From an uncultured Eubacteriales bacterium (GTDB taxonomy: Bacteria > Bacillota > Clostridia > Peptostreptococcales > Anaerovoracaceae): a stretch of 7,656 nt of DNA. The first letter of the stretch is position 1, and the number at the start of each line of letters is the position of its first letter. The notes below the pieces were generated by a model. That model was given only the letters and a program-made list of their open reading frames with translations, made no database searches and had not been told where the DNA came from. Shown here one piece after another: positions 1 to 5,460 of the stretch. The DNA lies in NCBI GenBank assembly GCA_902793875.1, contig CADBFL010000100.1, positions 1,624 through 9,279 on the forward strand. The letters run 5' to 3'. Position numbers and translations under genes: made by a program.

Positions 1-299
1 TAGGCTTCCGGCTGGTAGTAGTCATAGTACGATACGAAATATTCTACGGCGTTGTCCGGGAAGAACTCCCTGAATTCGCCGTGGAGCTGCGCCGCGAGCG
101 TCTTGTTGTGGGAGATGACCAGCGTCGGCTTCTGTACCGCCTCGATGATCTTGGCCATCGTAAAAGTCTTGCCGGAGCCGGTCACGCCCATGAGCGTCTG
201 AGCCGGTTCGCCCGCAAGGATGCTGTCTGCGATCTCCCTGATCGCCTGCGGCTGATCTCCCGTAGGAGAATATTCGCTTTTTACTCTGAATTCAGGCAT
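1..299 (-). CDS. uvrB: UvrABC excinuclease subunit B, N-terminal part (runs off left edge)
   Basis: UvrB is the DNA-damage-verifying helicase-like subunit of nucleotide excision repair; it is loaded by UvrA and recruits UvrC. Only the first 99 codons lie in the window. The protein starts MPEFRVKSEYSPTGDQPQAI, the typical UvrB opening. Walker A is GVTGSGKT at residues 38-45, followed by SHNKTLAAQL (63-72). The stretch FVSYYDYYQPEA (88-99) begins the tyrosine-rich beta-hairpin that inserts into damaged DNA. The ATG at 299-297 fits the family start exactly. No strong Shine-Dalgarno precedes it; the best purine run (GAGCGGG) ends 12 bases upstream. The promoter at 348-376 carries a LexA box, which fits SOS control. 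The gene diverges from the Xre repressor gene. The identity is seen directly in the translation and is very secure. Confidence 0.97.
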   Translation of the reverse strand, partial: MPEFRVKSEYSPTGDQPQAIREIADSILAGEPAQTLMGVTGSGKTFTMAKIIEAVQKPTLVISHNKTLAAQLHGEFREFFPDNAVEYFVSYYDYYQPEA

Positions 300-347
300 G
301 CTTCTATTGTACCCGCTCTTTTTTACAGTGCAACGATTCCGGTGAAA

Positions 348-376
348 ATTCTACCATAAAAAACAATTGTGAACAA
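348..376 (-). promoter_or_regulatory. Probable sigma-A promoter of uvrB
   Basis: On the minus strand, TTGTTC (376-371) and TAGAAT (353-348) are separated by exactly 17 bases. The -10 matches the consensus at 5 of 6 positions and the -35 at 3 of 6. The predicted transcript would start near 341, giving a leader of about 40 bases. The -35 hexamer is the left half of the LexA box. A second candidate, TTGCAC (333-328) with TACAAT (311-306) and a 16-base spacer, lies so close to the ATG that its transcript would be leaderless, so the 348-376 promoter is preferred. Confidence 0.7.
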
Positions 377-382
377 GTGTTC
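371..382. promoter_or_regulatory. LexA (DinR) SOS box upstream of uvrB
   Basis: The 12-mer GAACAAGTGTTC is a perfect match to the Bacillota LexA core GAAC-N4-GTTC. It sits 71 bp upstream of the uvrB ATG and overlaps the -35 hexamer, where bound LexA would block RNA polymerase. LexA control of uvrB is well established in Bacillus subtilis, so motif, position and gene agree. It is more than 120 bp from the facing Xre-gene promoter, so it probably acts only on uvrB. Confidence 0.85.
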
Positions 383-398
383 TGCTGTGATACGATGA

Positions 399-442
399 GA
401 ACCCGGACCGTTGAATGAACCCGGACCCGGACCAACCGGACC
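399..442. repeat. Short CCGGACC repeats between uvrB and the Xre gene
   Basis: CCGGACC occurs four times within 44 bases (403, 421, 427 and 436), and the longer GAACCCGGACC occurs twice, 18 bp apart (399 and 417). The function is unknown. It could be a small slippage-derived repeat or a protein-binding cluster. An open frame crosses it on the minus strand (351-560), but that frame also spans the uvrB promoter and resembles nothing known. Confidence 0.5.
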
Positions 443-509
443 CCAGCCCATTGACCCGGCTCGTACCGGCTGCCAGTTTTTCTCTCAGGCGTTTTTCAGT
501 TCTGCTCAG

Positions 510-538
510 TTGCACATCTTCTGTAAGTGGCTTACAAT
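510..538 (+). promoter_or_regulatory. Probable promoter of the Xre-family repressor gene
   Basis: TTGCAC (510-515) and TACAAT (533-538) are separated by 17 bases on the plus strand. The -10 matches the consensus at 5 of 6 positions and the -35 keeps TTG. Transcription would start near 545, giving a leader of about 160 bases before the GTG at 706. A perfect inverted repeat (522-536) fills the spacer and enters the -10, as expected for a repressed promoter. A second TACAAT at 622-627 has no recognisable -35 at the right distance. Confidence 0.5.
522..536. promoter_or_regulatory. Palindromic operator candidate TGTAAG-N3-CTTACA
   Basis: TGTAAGTGGCTTACA is a perfect 6-bp inverted repeat with a 3-base centre. 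It overlaps the spacer and -10 of the promoter at 510-538. Xre/Cro-type repressors bind short two-fold sites and usually regulate themselves, so the downstream repressor is the obvious candidate ligand. That link is inferred from position only. Confidence 0.5.
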
Positions 539-542
539 TGTG

Positions 543-586
543 AATCAGCAATCTTACCATATTGGCAAGTTCAGAGGATGCTGATT
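543..586 (+). other. Inverted repeat in the leader of the Xre gene
   Basis: AATCAGCA (543-550) and TGCTGATT (579-586) are perfect 8-base complements separated by 28 bases. In the predicted leader RNA they could form a stem. A smaller hairpin, CGGA-AAAA-TCCG, follows at 594-605. Neither is followed by a T-run, so they are not intrinsic terminators. The stretch 587-690 holds nothing else that can be supported. Confidence 0.3.
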
Positions 587-694
587 GCCGATTCGGAAAA
601 ATCCGCCGCCCTCTTTTGTCCTACAATTACCATGTGACCTGATCATGCAGGCGCTGAGGCGTCTGCGCGCGGCAATGTAAAACAGTGACAGATC

Positions 695-702
695 GGAGGG
701 GG
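695..702 (+). promoter_or_regulatory. Strong ribosome binding site that sets the Xre-gene start at GTG 706
   Basis: GGAGGGGG lies on the plus strand with six bases between GGAGG and the GTG at 706. An upstream in-frame GTG at 685 would place this site inside the coding region and has no Shine-Dalgarno of its own. The start at 706 is therefore strongly preferred. Confidence 0.85.
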
Positions 703-705
703 CAG

Positions 706-1038
706 GTGGCCGTAAAACTCAGGCTGAAAGAACTCAGAAAGTCCAGAAGGCTCACCCAGGCGCAGGTCGCCGATGGGATCAATTGTTCTGCCCCTACTTA
801 TTCGAGATACGAAAACGGCTCGCGTCAGCCGTCGCTCGAAACACTGGAGCGTCTCGCGGACTTCTACGAGGTCTCGATGGACTACCTCTACGGAAGGACT
901 CCCCCGGATTCATCCGCGCTGAGCAGCTACGAAAAAGATATGCTGGAGGCGTTCCGCAAGTCCCCCTGCTCGGTCCAGGATGACGTGGTCGACTTCCTCA
1001 ATCTCAAAGTAAGCAAAAAAGAAGCCCTCAGGCCGTAA
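706..1038 (+). CDS. Xre/Cro-family helix-turn-helix transcriptional regulator
   Basis: This small cytoplasmic DNA-binding protein of 110 residues starts at GTG 706 (MAVKLRLKEL). Residues 6-65 form one HTH_3/Xre domain. LTQAQVADGI is helix 2, SAPTYSRYENGSRQPS holds the recognition helix and the conserved YENG-xxxPS segment, and LERLADFYEVSMDYLYGRT closes the fold with the usual Y-L-x-G-R-T end. The C-terminal 45 residues (LSSYEKDMLEAFRKS onward) are charged and predicted helical, with no recognised partner domain, and may serve dimerisation. It has its own promoter with a palindromic operator, so autorepression is likely. It faces the nitrogenase-like cluster tail to tail across a shared terminator and diverges from uvrB. 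Whether it regulates either neighbour cannot be told. The family assignment is secure and the target is unknown. Confidence 0.92.
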   Translation: MAVKLRLKELRKSRRLTQAQVADGINCSAPTYSRYENGSRQPSLETLERLADFYEVSMDYLYGRTPPDSSALSSYEKDMLEAFRKSPCSVQDDVVDFLNLKVSKKEALRP

Positions 1039-1073
1039 CGCAGTAAAGCGTTTCTCCGCAGGGCTTCTTTTCT
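1017..1073. terminator. Bidirectional intrinsic terminator between convergent genes
   Basis: AAAAGAAGCCCT (1017-1028) and AGGGCTTCTTTT (1060-1071) are a perfect 12-base inverted repeat enclosing a smaller hairpin, AACGC-N6-GCGTT (1037-1052). Read rightward, the GC-rich stem ends in TTCTTTTCTT and terminates the Xre gene. Read leftward, it ends in a run of six T residues and terminates the substrate-binding-protein gene. The left arm lies inside the last codons of the Xre gene. On the minus strand this marks the probable end of the nitrogenase-like operon. Confidence 0.88.
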
Positions 1074-1127
1074 TATGTCCGTATATGTCCGTCCTCTTTC
1101 AGGCGTTTTTGCTCCGGACCGCCGGCC

Positions 1128-2279
1128 CTACTGGTAAGCGAATCCTTCTCCGGCGCTCTGGGCAGGTTCGAATATCGACTTCGCCTGCTCGTCCGTGAGC
1201 TCGATGCCGAACACTTCCTTGTAGTAGTCCTTCGCCTCGCTGATGACGTCTATATCCTGGAACTGCGAAGGATATGCAGTCTTTGCCATCCACAGAAGCG
1301 TCACCGGGCAGTCGGCTCCCGGAGTGTAGCTCCTGTACATTCCCAGAGGCATCTTGTACACGCTGTGATTCGCGACAGCGCTCACCGGACTCCAGTCATA
1401 ACCCTCCACAGTGTTGTTGTAAAGGTCGTCAGGATAGTATGTGTTGAAGTTCGTGATGAAGATCATATCCGGGTCCCACTCGTATACCTGCTCCATGCTG
1501 ACAGGCACCGCGTTGTCCTGCGTCAGCTCTTCGGCGACATTCTTCGCTCCTATAGCGTCGGCCCACCACTGTCCGAAGAACTGTTTGCCCGATGTGAGCA
1601 GTGTCGTATCGCTGTACTGGAAGAGGAAGAACACGTCCTTTCTCTGATCATCGCTGAGGTTCTCGACCCTCTCCTGCACAAGATCGTATATCTCCTGCGA
1701 CTTCTGCTGGACCGCAGCCGACTTGTCGCTCTCAGGGAACATCTGGCTCAGCAGGTCGATCCAGTTGTTGAGAGTCTCGATGCAGTTGTAGTCCCACTTG
1801 TTGACGGAAACAGCCACGGCGTTGAAGCCGGCCTCAGTCAGCTGGTCGCCCAGCTCGGCGCTCGATGCGCTGTAGAACACGACGTCAGGCTCGAGCTTCG
1901 CGAGCTCTTCCATGTTCACATTCGAGCCGTCGATATAGCCCGTCTCCGCCTTCAGTATATCCGGGTACAGCTGGCCCAGAAGCCCGTTCTTCGCAGCTGT
2001 CATGCTCGGCTCAGGCATGCCCACGATCTTGTCGGCCGAGTCGAAGAACACCGCCAGCACGCTCGGGAGCGGGTAGATGTCGCATACAGCGATCCTCTGT
2101 ATGTCCTTCGGCACTTTGACCTCTCTGTCAGCGTGGTCGGTGATGGTGACGGTCCCGCCGCCTCCGCTTCCTCCCGAGCCGCTACCGCACGCGGCAAACG
2201 ACATCATCACCATGCTGAGAGCCATCGCGAGCGCCAGCAGCTTTGCCGTTGTTTTCTTCTTATTCAGAAAAAACTTCAT
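1128..2279 (-). CDS. Lipoprotein substrate-binding protein of an iron-siderophore/haem/cobalamin-type ABC importer
   Basis: This 383-residue protein has a Lys-rich start, a hydrophobic signal segment (about 13-30) and a lipobox-like FAAC with Cys31 as the lipid-anchored residue. A Gly/Ser linker (32-42) follows. From residue 43 (TVTITDHADREVKVPKDIQRIAV) to the end it reads as a two-lobed PF01497 (FepB/BtuF class) binding protein. Visible landmarks are LEPDVVFYSAS in the first lobe and WDPDMIFITNF in the second. It should capture a chelated metal, tetrapyrrole or similar ligand outside the membrane; the ligand is unknown. The start is secure: AAGGAGG (2295-2289) lies 9 bases before the ATG. 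It follows subunit B by 18 bp and is therefore co-transcribed with it. No permease or ATPase gene follows, because the operon ends at the terminator; they may lie upstream of hydE or elsewhere. An unusual Phe occupies the -3 lipobox position. Confidence 0.9.
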   Translation of the reverse strand: MKFFLNKKKTTAKLLALAMALSMVMMSFAACGSGSGGSGGGGTVTITDHADREVKVPKDIQRIAVCDIYPLPSVLAVFFDSADKIVGMPEPSMTAAKNGLLGQLYPDILKAETGYIDGSNVNMEELAKLEPDVVFYSASSAELGDQLTEAGFNAVAVSVNKWDYNCIETLNNWIDLLSQMFPESDKSAAVQQKSQEIYDLVQERVENLSDDQRKDVFFLFQYSDTTLLTSGKQFFGQWWADAIGAKNVAEELTQDNAVPVSMEQVYEWDPDMIFITNFNTYYPDDLYNNTVEGYDWSPVSAVANHSVYKMPLGMYRSYTPGADCPVTLLWMAKTAYPSQFQDIDVISEAKDYYKEVFGIELTDEQAKSIFEPAQSAGEGFAYQ

Positions 2280-2297
2280 AATCAGAAACCTCCTTGT

Positions 2298-3587
2298 TTA
2301 AAAATGATCTAATATCGCACCCGGATCCCTGATCAGATCCGGGATGACGTCACGGTATATGCGGCCCGAAAAGGCCTCGTGCGGGAGCGCGATGAATCCG
2401 GCTCCCTGCGGTACTATCGGGCGGTAGAGAGGATCGGCTATGACGAAAGCCGCGCCCTCAAGCTCCGGTATGATATCGTCCTCATCAGGCGTGATGCGGT
2501 CGCACTCCCTGAGTATGTCCTCAGGGCATTCGGTCGCGCAGAGGACCTTCGCCGGGATGCCCCGTTCGAGCTCGATCGTACTCGCCAGAGAGAGCGAGGT
2601 CACGCCCTCTCCGATGACCGCGGCAAAGCCCTTTTCATATGTACGCCCGTCTGCGCTCTGCCTTCCATCGCAAAACACGCCCGACTGCACGCTGATCTCG
2701 GCCTCTTCAAAACTCCCGGCCTGCCCGCCGCGCCCGGCCTCTTCAAAACTCCCGGCCTGCCCGCCGGCGGACCTTCTTTCCCTGCATTCCTTTATCTTTA
2801 TTTTTATATTGTCCGCCATCAGGCCCGGCAGCTCGTTCCCGACCGGGACGCCGACAGCGTATGGCGTGCCGAAACTCTCGTACAGCACCCTCGCTGCGCC
2901 GAGGCCCGCCGCCGAGACCACCAGGTTCACATCGGCTTCTCCAGCGCGGCTCAGCTCTTCGAGGCTGCTTCCCATCGCCCACTTCGATACGACCGTGAAT
3001 CCTTCGCTTTCGAGCCACTCTGCTATTGAGCGGTCCTGTCCGTTCACCGAAAAATCCAGAGGCGTGAGCCCGAGTATGTTGACGCGGGGACGGGCTGCCT
3101 GCGGCGCGTGTCCGTCTCTTCCGGCCGCCGCGCCCGGCCTCCCGGCCGCAAAGCGCTCCGCTATTCCCGCCAGGGCCATCGACGCGCCGTGTATGTACGT
3201 ATTCATGCCTGTTGTCGGAAAGCCGAAGCACGGTATCCCCGTCCTCTGCTCGATGAGTCCGGCGACAGCTTCAAAATCGAAGCCCGTCATCGCCGGGACA
3301 GGCGTGCCGGCGATCGCTATGAACGCGGGATCCAGCTGCGATGCCGCATCCGCTATGTCTCCCGCAAGCTTTTCATCGTCGCCCATGATCGCCTCCATCT
3401 CGGAGATCCCCGAGATATATACCATGCTGTCCATGTCGTACCAGCGCGGTTCGTCGTGGGTCGTGTATGTCGAGTTGCAGCCCGAAGCGTCGTGCATGAC
3501 CGTCATTCCGCCCAGCTCGAAAAGAGCCGAGCATACGCCCATCACATCCGCCGAATATGTGGATATCCTTGTTGCCGTCTGTTTCAT
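2298..3587 (-). CDS. Nitrogenase component-1-like subunit B (NifK/NifE/BchB-superfamily)
   Basis: This 429-residue cytoplasmic protein belongs to the nitrogenase component 1 superfamily (PF00148). It probably pairs with subunit A as the catalytic complex served by the NifH-like protein. The N-terminal region (7-70) has GVCSALFELGGMTVMHDASG, then CNSTYTTHDEPRWYDMDS. Cys19 and Cys37 match the first two P-cluster cysteines of NifK. Where NifK has its third cysteine, this protein has IAGTPVPAMTG (92-102), with no Cys. FGFPTTGMNTYIHGA (121-135) and later VVSAAGLGAA and YAVGVPVG are Rossmann-like landmarks. Two low-complexity inserts occur: 147-167 (Ala/Gly/Arg-rich) and 270-315, which holds an exact 12-residue tandem repeat (GGQAGSFEEA). 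The C-terminal VIPDLIRDPGAILDHF appears to derive from a REP-like palindrome. The ATG at 3587 has a weak purine tract (AGAAGAG) before it. The gap to subunit A is 49 bp. Confidence 0.87.
   Translation of the reverse strand: MKQTATRISTYSADVMGVCSALFELGGMTVMHDASGCNSTYTTHDEPRWYDMDSMVYISGISEMEAIMGDDEKLAGDIADAASQLDPAFIAIAGTPVPAMTGFDFEAVAGLIEQRTGIPCFGFPTTGMNTYIHGASMALAGIAERFAAGRPGAAAGRDGHAPQAARPRVNILGLTPLDFSVNGQDRSIAEWLESEGFTVVSKWAMGSSLEELSRAGEADVNLVVSAAGLGAARVLYESFGTPYAVGVPVGNELPGLMADNIKIKIKECRERRSAGGQAGSFEEAGRGGQAGSFEEAEISVQSGVFCDGRQSADGRTYEKGFAAVIGEGVTSLSLASTIELERGIPAKVLCATECPEDILRECDRITPDEDDIIPELEGAAFVIADPLYRPIVPQGAGFIALPHEAFSGRIYRDVIPDLIRDPGAILDHF
2320..2349. repeat. REP-like palindrome forming the 3' end of subunit B
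   Basis: CCCGGATC (2320-2327) and GATCCGGG (2336-2343) form a perfect 8-bp inverted repeat around CCTGATCA, followed by ATGACG. On the minus strand it reads GTCATCCCGGATC and onward, and translates as VIPDLIRDPG at residues 415-424 of subunit B. From general knowledge, this DNA pattern and peptide recur in unrelated bacterial proteins as the footprint of dispersed palindromic elements. It lies 41 bp before the substrate-binding-protein ATG, so in mRNA the stem could also affect message stability between the two genes. Confidence 0.6.
2699..2766. repeat. Two exact copies of a 32-bp motif (36-bp period) inside subunit B
   Basis: Positions 2699-2730 and 2735-2766 are identical 32-mers, starting CGGCCTCTTCAAAACTCCCG and ending CCTGCCCGCCG, with a 4-base spacer. 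The 36-bp period keeps the frame and adds a second GGQAGSFEEA peptide to subunit B. The identity at DNA level, including synonymous positions, points to a recent tandem duplication. Confidence 0.85.
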
Positions 3588-3636
3588 TTCTCTTCTTTTA
3601 TGTGCTGCGCCTGCCGCTCTCTTCCGGAGCCGGCCG

Positions 3637-5100
3637 TTACTGCCTGTTGCATATCCCGCAGCCCAGGCCCTTGACCTGCACGAGCTCTTTCATTTCCTTG
3701 CTGTTCGTGTACGCGTCGCGTATCAGTTCCATTGTCCTCGTCACAGCCTCGTAGCCGATCATCCCGCCGCCCTCGACGATGTTGACGAAGCGGTCCGTGT
3801 CATCGAAGTACGCGGCTTTCTGCCCGATGGCGAGAACTGTCTGCGGCCGGCCTGCGGCTCTTTTGGCAAGAGTGTCTGCCCCCCCGGATGCATCTGCCAC
3901 TCTTCCGGCAGGAGTGCCTGTCCCCCCGGACGCATCTGCCGCTCTTTCAGAGTTCACGGTATTCGCGAAGCGCATGCCGGCGTGGACGGTAGGATATATA
4001 AGCATATCCGGATGCTCTTTTTTCAGAGCTTCGAAAGCCGTCCTGTCGCCGCCCGGTATGCTGTCAGCGTAGACGCGCTCCACCCTGAAGCCGTGATCGA
4101 GCAGCAGCTTCGCCAGGCCGAACGGTCTCGGGCAGTACGTATAGTCTATGCTCACCGGAGTGCTGCCGATGAGCTCCTTCGTCTTTTCTATCTCCTCTTC
4201 GCACTGCTTTCTGAGCGATGCGGTCTCTTCTATGCTTCGCGGCTTTATCCCGAGGACCTTCGCAAGCTCCTCGAACGTTTCATCGATCTCATCGTAGTCG
4301 AAGCTGAACTTCAGAGCGAAGTGCGTGCCGCCGAGTCTCTCAGCCAGCATGTCCCCGCCCGGCGCCGCATCCGGATAATATGAGATGTATACGCTGCTCT
4401 CAGCCATCTCCTGATACTCGTCGTAGGTCCGGCACGATGTGATCTCGTGCACCTTGAGCCCGGCTCCCCTGAGCGCTTTCATAAGGTCGCTGTCCTCGTC
4501 CGTCGGAAGGTCGTTTCCTATGATCGCGACAGCATCCGGTCTTTTCGCTCTTTCGTGCAGCAGCATGTAGAGTCTGGAACGCATCAGCTGGTCCGGCGTC
4601 AGCCCGCTCTTTCTCATGATAGGGTTCATGTAGCAGTCGGTGAAGTCCGTTTCAGGGAAGCGTTCGCGCAGGGTCCTGTATATGAGGTCGAGGTCTGTGC
4701 CCGTGAAATGGTGGACGCAGCTCGTATACACGAGGACAGCGGGCGGTATCTCCGGCAGCTTGTTCAGTATATCCGTCACCCCTTCGATGACCAGATCCTC
4801 CATGTCGCCGTCGAGGAGGTTGTTCTCCCTCACAGCAACAGTAGAGAAGCGGTCCTGCGCTCCCATCTCGGCTGCGGTCAGAACGACGCCGCGCAGACAG
4901 CCCGCGGCGCACACGAATATCTCGTGTGCCTCCGGGATGAGCATCCCGGTGTGGACGATGTTCCACGTGCCGCGGGCCGGAGATGAATACTCAAGCCCCG
5001 ATCTGAACGGCGCGGGAAAGTCCGCCTCCGCGATCCTCACATGCGGCAGATCGCCCGCCGTCAGTTTTCTGTTCTGTCTTTCATTTACCTTTTTCATCAT
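3637..5100 (-). CDS. Nitrogenase component-1-like subunit A (NifD/BchN-superfamily)
   Basis: This 487-residue PF00148 protein is the probable catalytic partner of subunit B. NIVHTGMLIPEAHEIFVCAA (47-66) with GCLRGVVLTAAEM carries Cys64 and Cys68; Cys64 corresponds to the first NifD P-cluster cysteine. VYTSCVHHFTGTDLDLIY (124-141) gives Cys128, matching the third NifD cysteine. The region matching the FeMo-cofactor cysteine of NifD reads SVYISYYPDAAPGGDML (236-252), with no Cys. The C-terminal region (438-452) has no equivalent of the cofactor histidine. FeMo-co binding of the NifD type is therefore not supported. The tail GLGCGICNRQ adds Cys481 and Cys484. Residues 387-416 hold a repeated 14-residue ADASGG unit. 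Start: ATG 5100, or the adjacent ATG 5097. No Shine-Dalgarno is visible, and TATAAT ends four bases upstream, so a leaderless message is possible. A 49-bp gap leads to subunit B. Confidence 0.88.
   Translation of the reverse strand: MMKKVNERQNRKLTAGDLPHVRIAEADFPAPFRSGLEYSSPARGTWNIVHTGMLIPEAHEIFVCAAGCLRGVVLTAAEMGAQDRFSTVAVRENNLLDGDMEDLVIEGVTDILNKLPEIPPAVLVYTSCVHHFTGTDLDLIYRTLRERFPETDFTDCYMNPIMRKSGLTPDQLMRSRLYMLLHERAKRPDAVAIIGNDLPTDEDSDLMKALRGAGLKVHEITSCRTYDEYQEMAESSVYISYYPDAAPGGDMLAERLGGTHFALKFSFDYDEIDETFEELAKVLGIKPRSIEETASLRKQCEEEIEKTKELIGSTPVSIDYTYCPRPFGLAKLLLDHGFRVERVYADSIPGGDRTAFEALKKEHPDMLIYPTVHAGMRFANTVNSERAADASGGTGTPAGRVADASGGADTLAKRAAGRPQTVLAIGQKAAYFDDTDRFVNIVEGGGMIGYEAVTRTMELIRDAYTNSKEMKELVQVKGLGCGICNRQ
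3858..3947. repeat. In-frame 42-bp tandem repeat inside subunit A
   Basis: Two imperfect 42-bp units (3858-3899 and 3900-3941) and the start of a third (3942-3947) share CTCTT, a GGCA-GAGTG core, a CCCCCCGGA run and GCATCTGCC. In protein terms this is ADASGG followed by eight variable residues, twice (14-residue period), in the C-terminal third of subunit A. The copies differ at several bases, so this duplication looks older than the one in subunit B. It probably forms a flexible surface loop. Confidence 0.75.
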
Positions 5101-5103
5101 GTG

Positions 5104-5109
5104 ATTATA
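5104..5109 (-). promoter_or_regulatory. Possible -10 element giving a leaderless subunit A message
   Basis: A perfect TATAAT on the minus strand ends four bases before the ATG at 5100. A start site 7 bases downstream would fall on the A of the second ATG (5097). No acceptable -35 is present 17 bases upstream, so such a promoter would need an activator, for which the 21-bp repeats at 5122-5184 are well placed. The DNA here is AT-rich, so a chance match is possible. Confidence 0.35.
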
Positions 5110-5121
5110 TATTTTTGATTT

Positions 5122-5184
5122 TTATATTTTGCGTATGATCCGTTATATTTTGCGTATGATCCGTTATATTTTGCGTATGATCCG
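5122..5184. repeat. Three exact tandem copies of a 21-bp unit upstream of subunit A
   Basis: Copies lie at 5122-5142, 5143-5163 and 5164-5184. On the plus strand each starts TTATATTTTGCG and ends TATGATCCG, with no mismatch among the three. The 21-bp length equals two turns of B-DNA, so any protein bound to each copy would sit on the same face. The array ends 21 bp upstream of the subunit A ATG on the minus strand, a typical activator position. The function as operator iterons is inferred; a recently expanded minisatellite is the alternative. Confidence 0.9.
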
Positions 5185-5276
5185 TCCGGGCCGCCGGGAT
5201 AATTCACTTTTTCCCGACGTGTTTTTGCCTTTGTGCATGGTTCTCCGGGCCGCCGGGGCCATACACTTTTTCCCCG
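5185..5276. repeat. Pair of related hairpin sequences 59 bp apart
   Basis: Two imperfect copies (5185-5216 and 5244-5276) share TCCGGGCCGCCGGG, an AT-rich middle, CACTTTTT and a C-run. In each, a stem can form across the middle: CGGG (5195-5198) with CCCG (5213-5216), and CGGGG (5254-5258) with CCCCG (5272-5276). Copy number and stem conservation suggest a mobile or RNA-level element. The T-run is in the loop rather than after the stem, so they are not ordinary terminators. Confidence 0.5.
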
Positions 5277-5349
5277 CCTGAGCTTCTGAAGCAGATATCA
5301 AGTCCTGAATTGTGTGAGAAATTGCCCATCCTGTTGAGATCTTTTCGTC

Positions 5350-5436
5350 GGTCTGCCCCGGGAGCGCCAGCGCTGGCGCCGGGCCCTCACATAGCCCGGG
5401 CGGCAGCTGCAGAGCGGCGCGATCGGCAGGCAGACC
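5350..5436. other. GC-rich element that could fold as a three-way junction
   Basis: GGTCTGCC (5350-5357) and GGCAGACC (5429-5436) form a perfect 8-bp closing stem. Inside lie a perfect 16-bp palindrome, GCGCCAGCGCTGGCGC (5364-5379), and a hairpin CCGGGC (5379-5384) with GCCCGG (5394-5399). No T-run follows on either strand. Its strand and class are unknown, and I do not recognise a known riboswitch or small RNA. It lies about 250 bases upstream of subunit A, in the possible leader or intercistronic RNA. Confidence 0.45.
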
Positions 5437-5460
5437 CCGTGAGCTCAGAGGAGAGCGAAC

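Noticed and set aside
351..560. A 69-codon minus-strand open frame between uvrB and the Xre gene
   Set aside because: It overlaps the LexA box and uvrB promoter, contains short repeats and has no recognisable product.
685..705. GTG at 685 as the start of the Xre protein
   Set aside because: The strong GGAGG at 695-699 has ideal spacing to GTG 706 and would be inside the longer form.
1365..2312. A 315-codon plus-strand open frame opposite the substrate-binding protein
   Set aside because: It is a GC-bias shadow of a gene with a clear lipobox and PF01497 features on the other strand.
2440..4383. A 647-codon open frame on the plus strand
   Set aside because: It lies antisense to subunits A and B and crosses their intergenic gap. 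Its translation is Ser/Pro/Arg-rich with no family features, while the minus-strand frames show clear nitrogenase-superfamily motifs.
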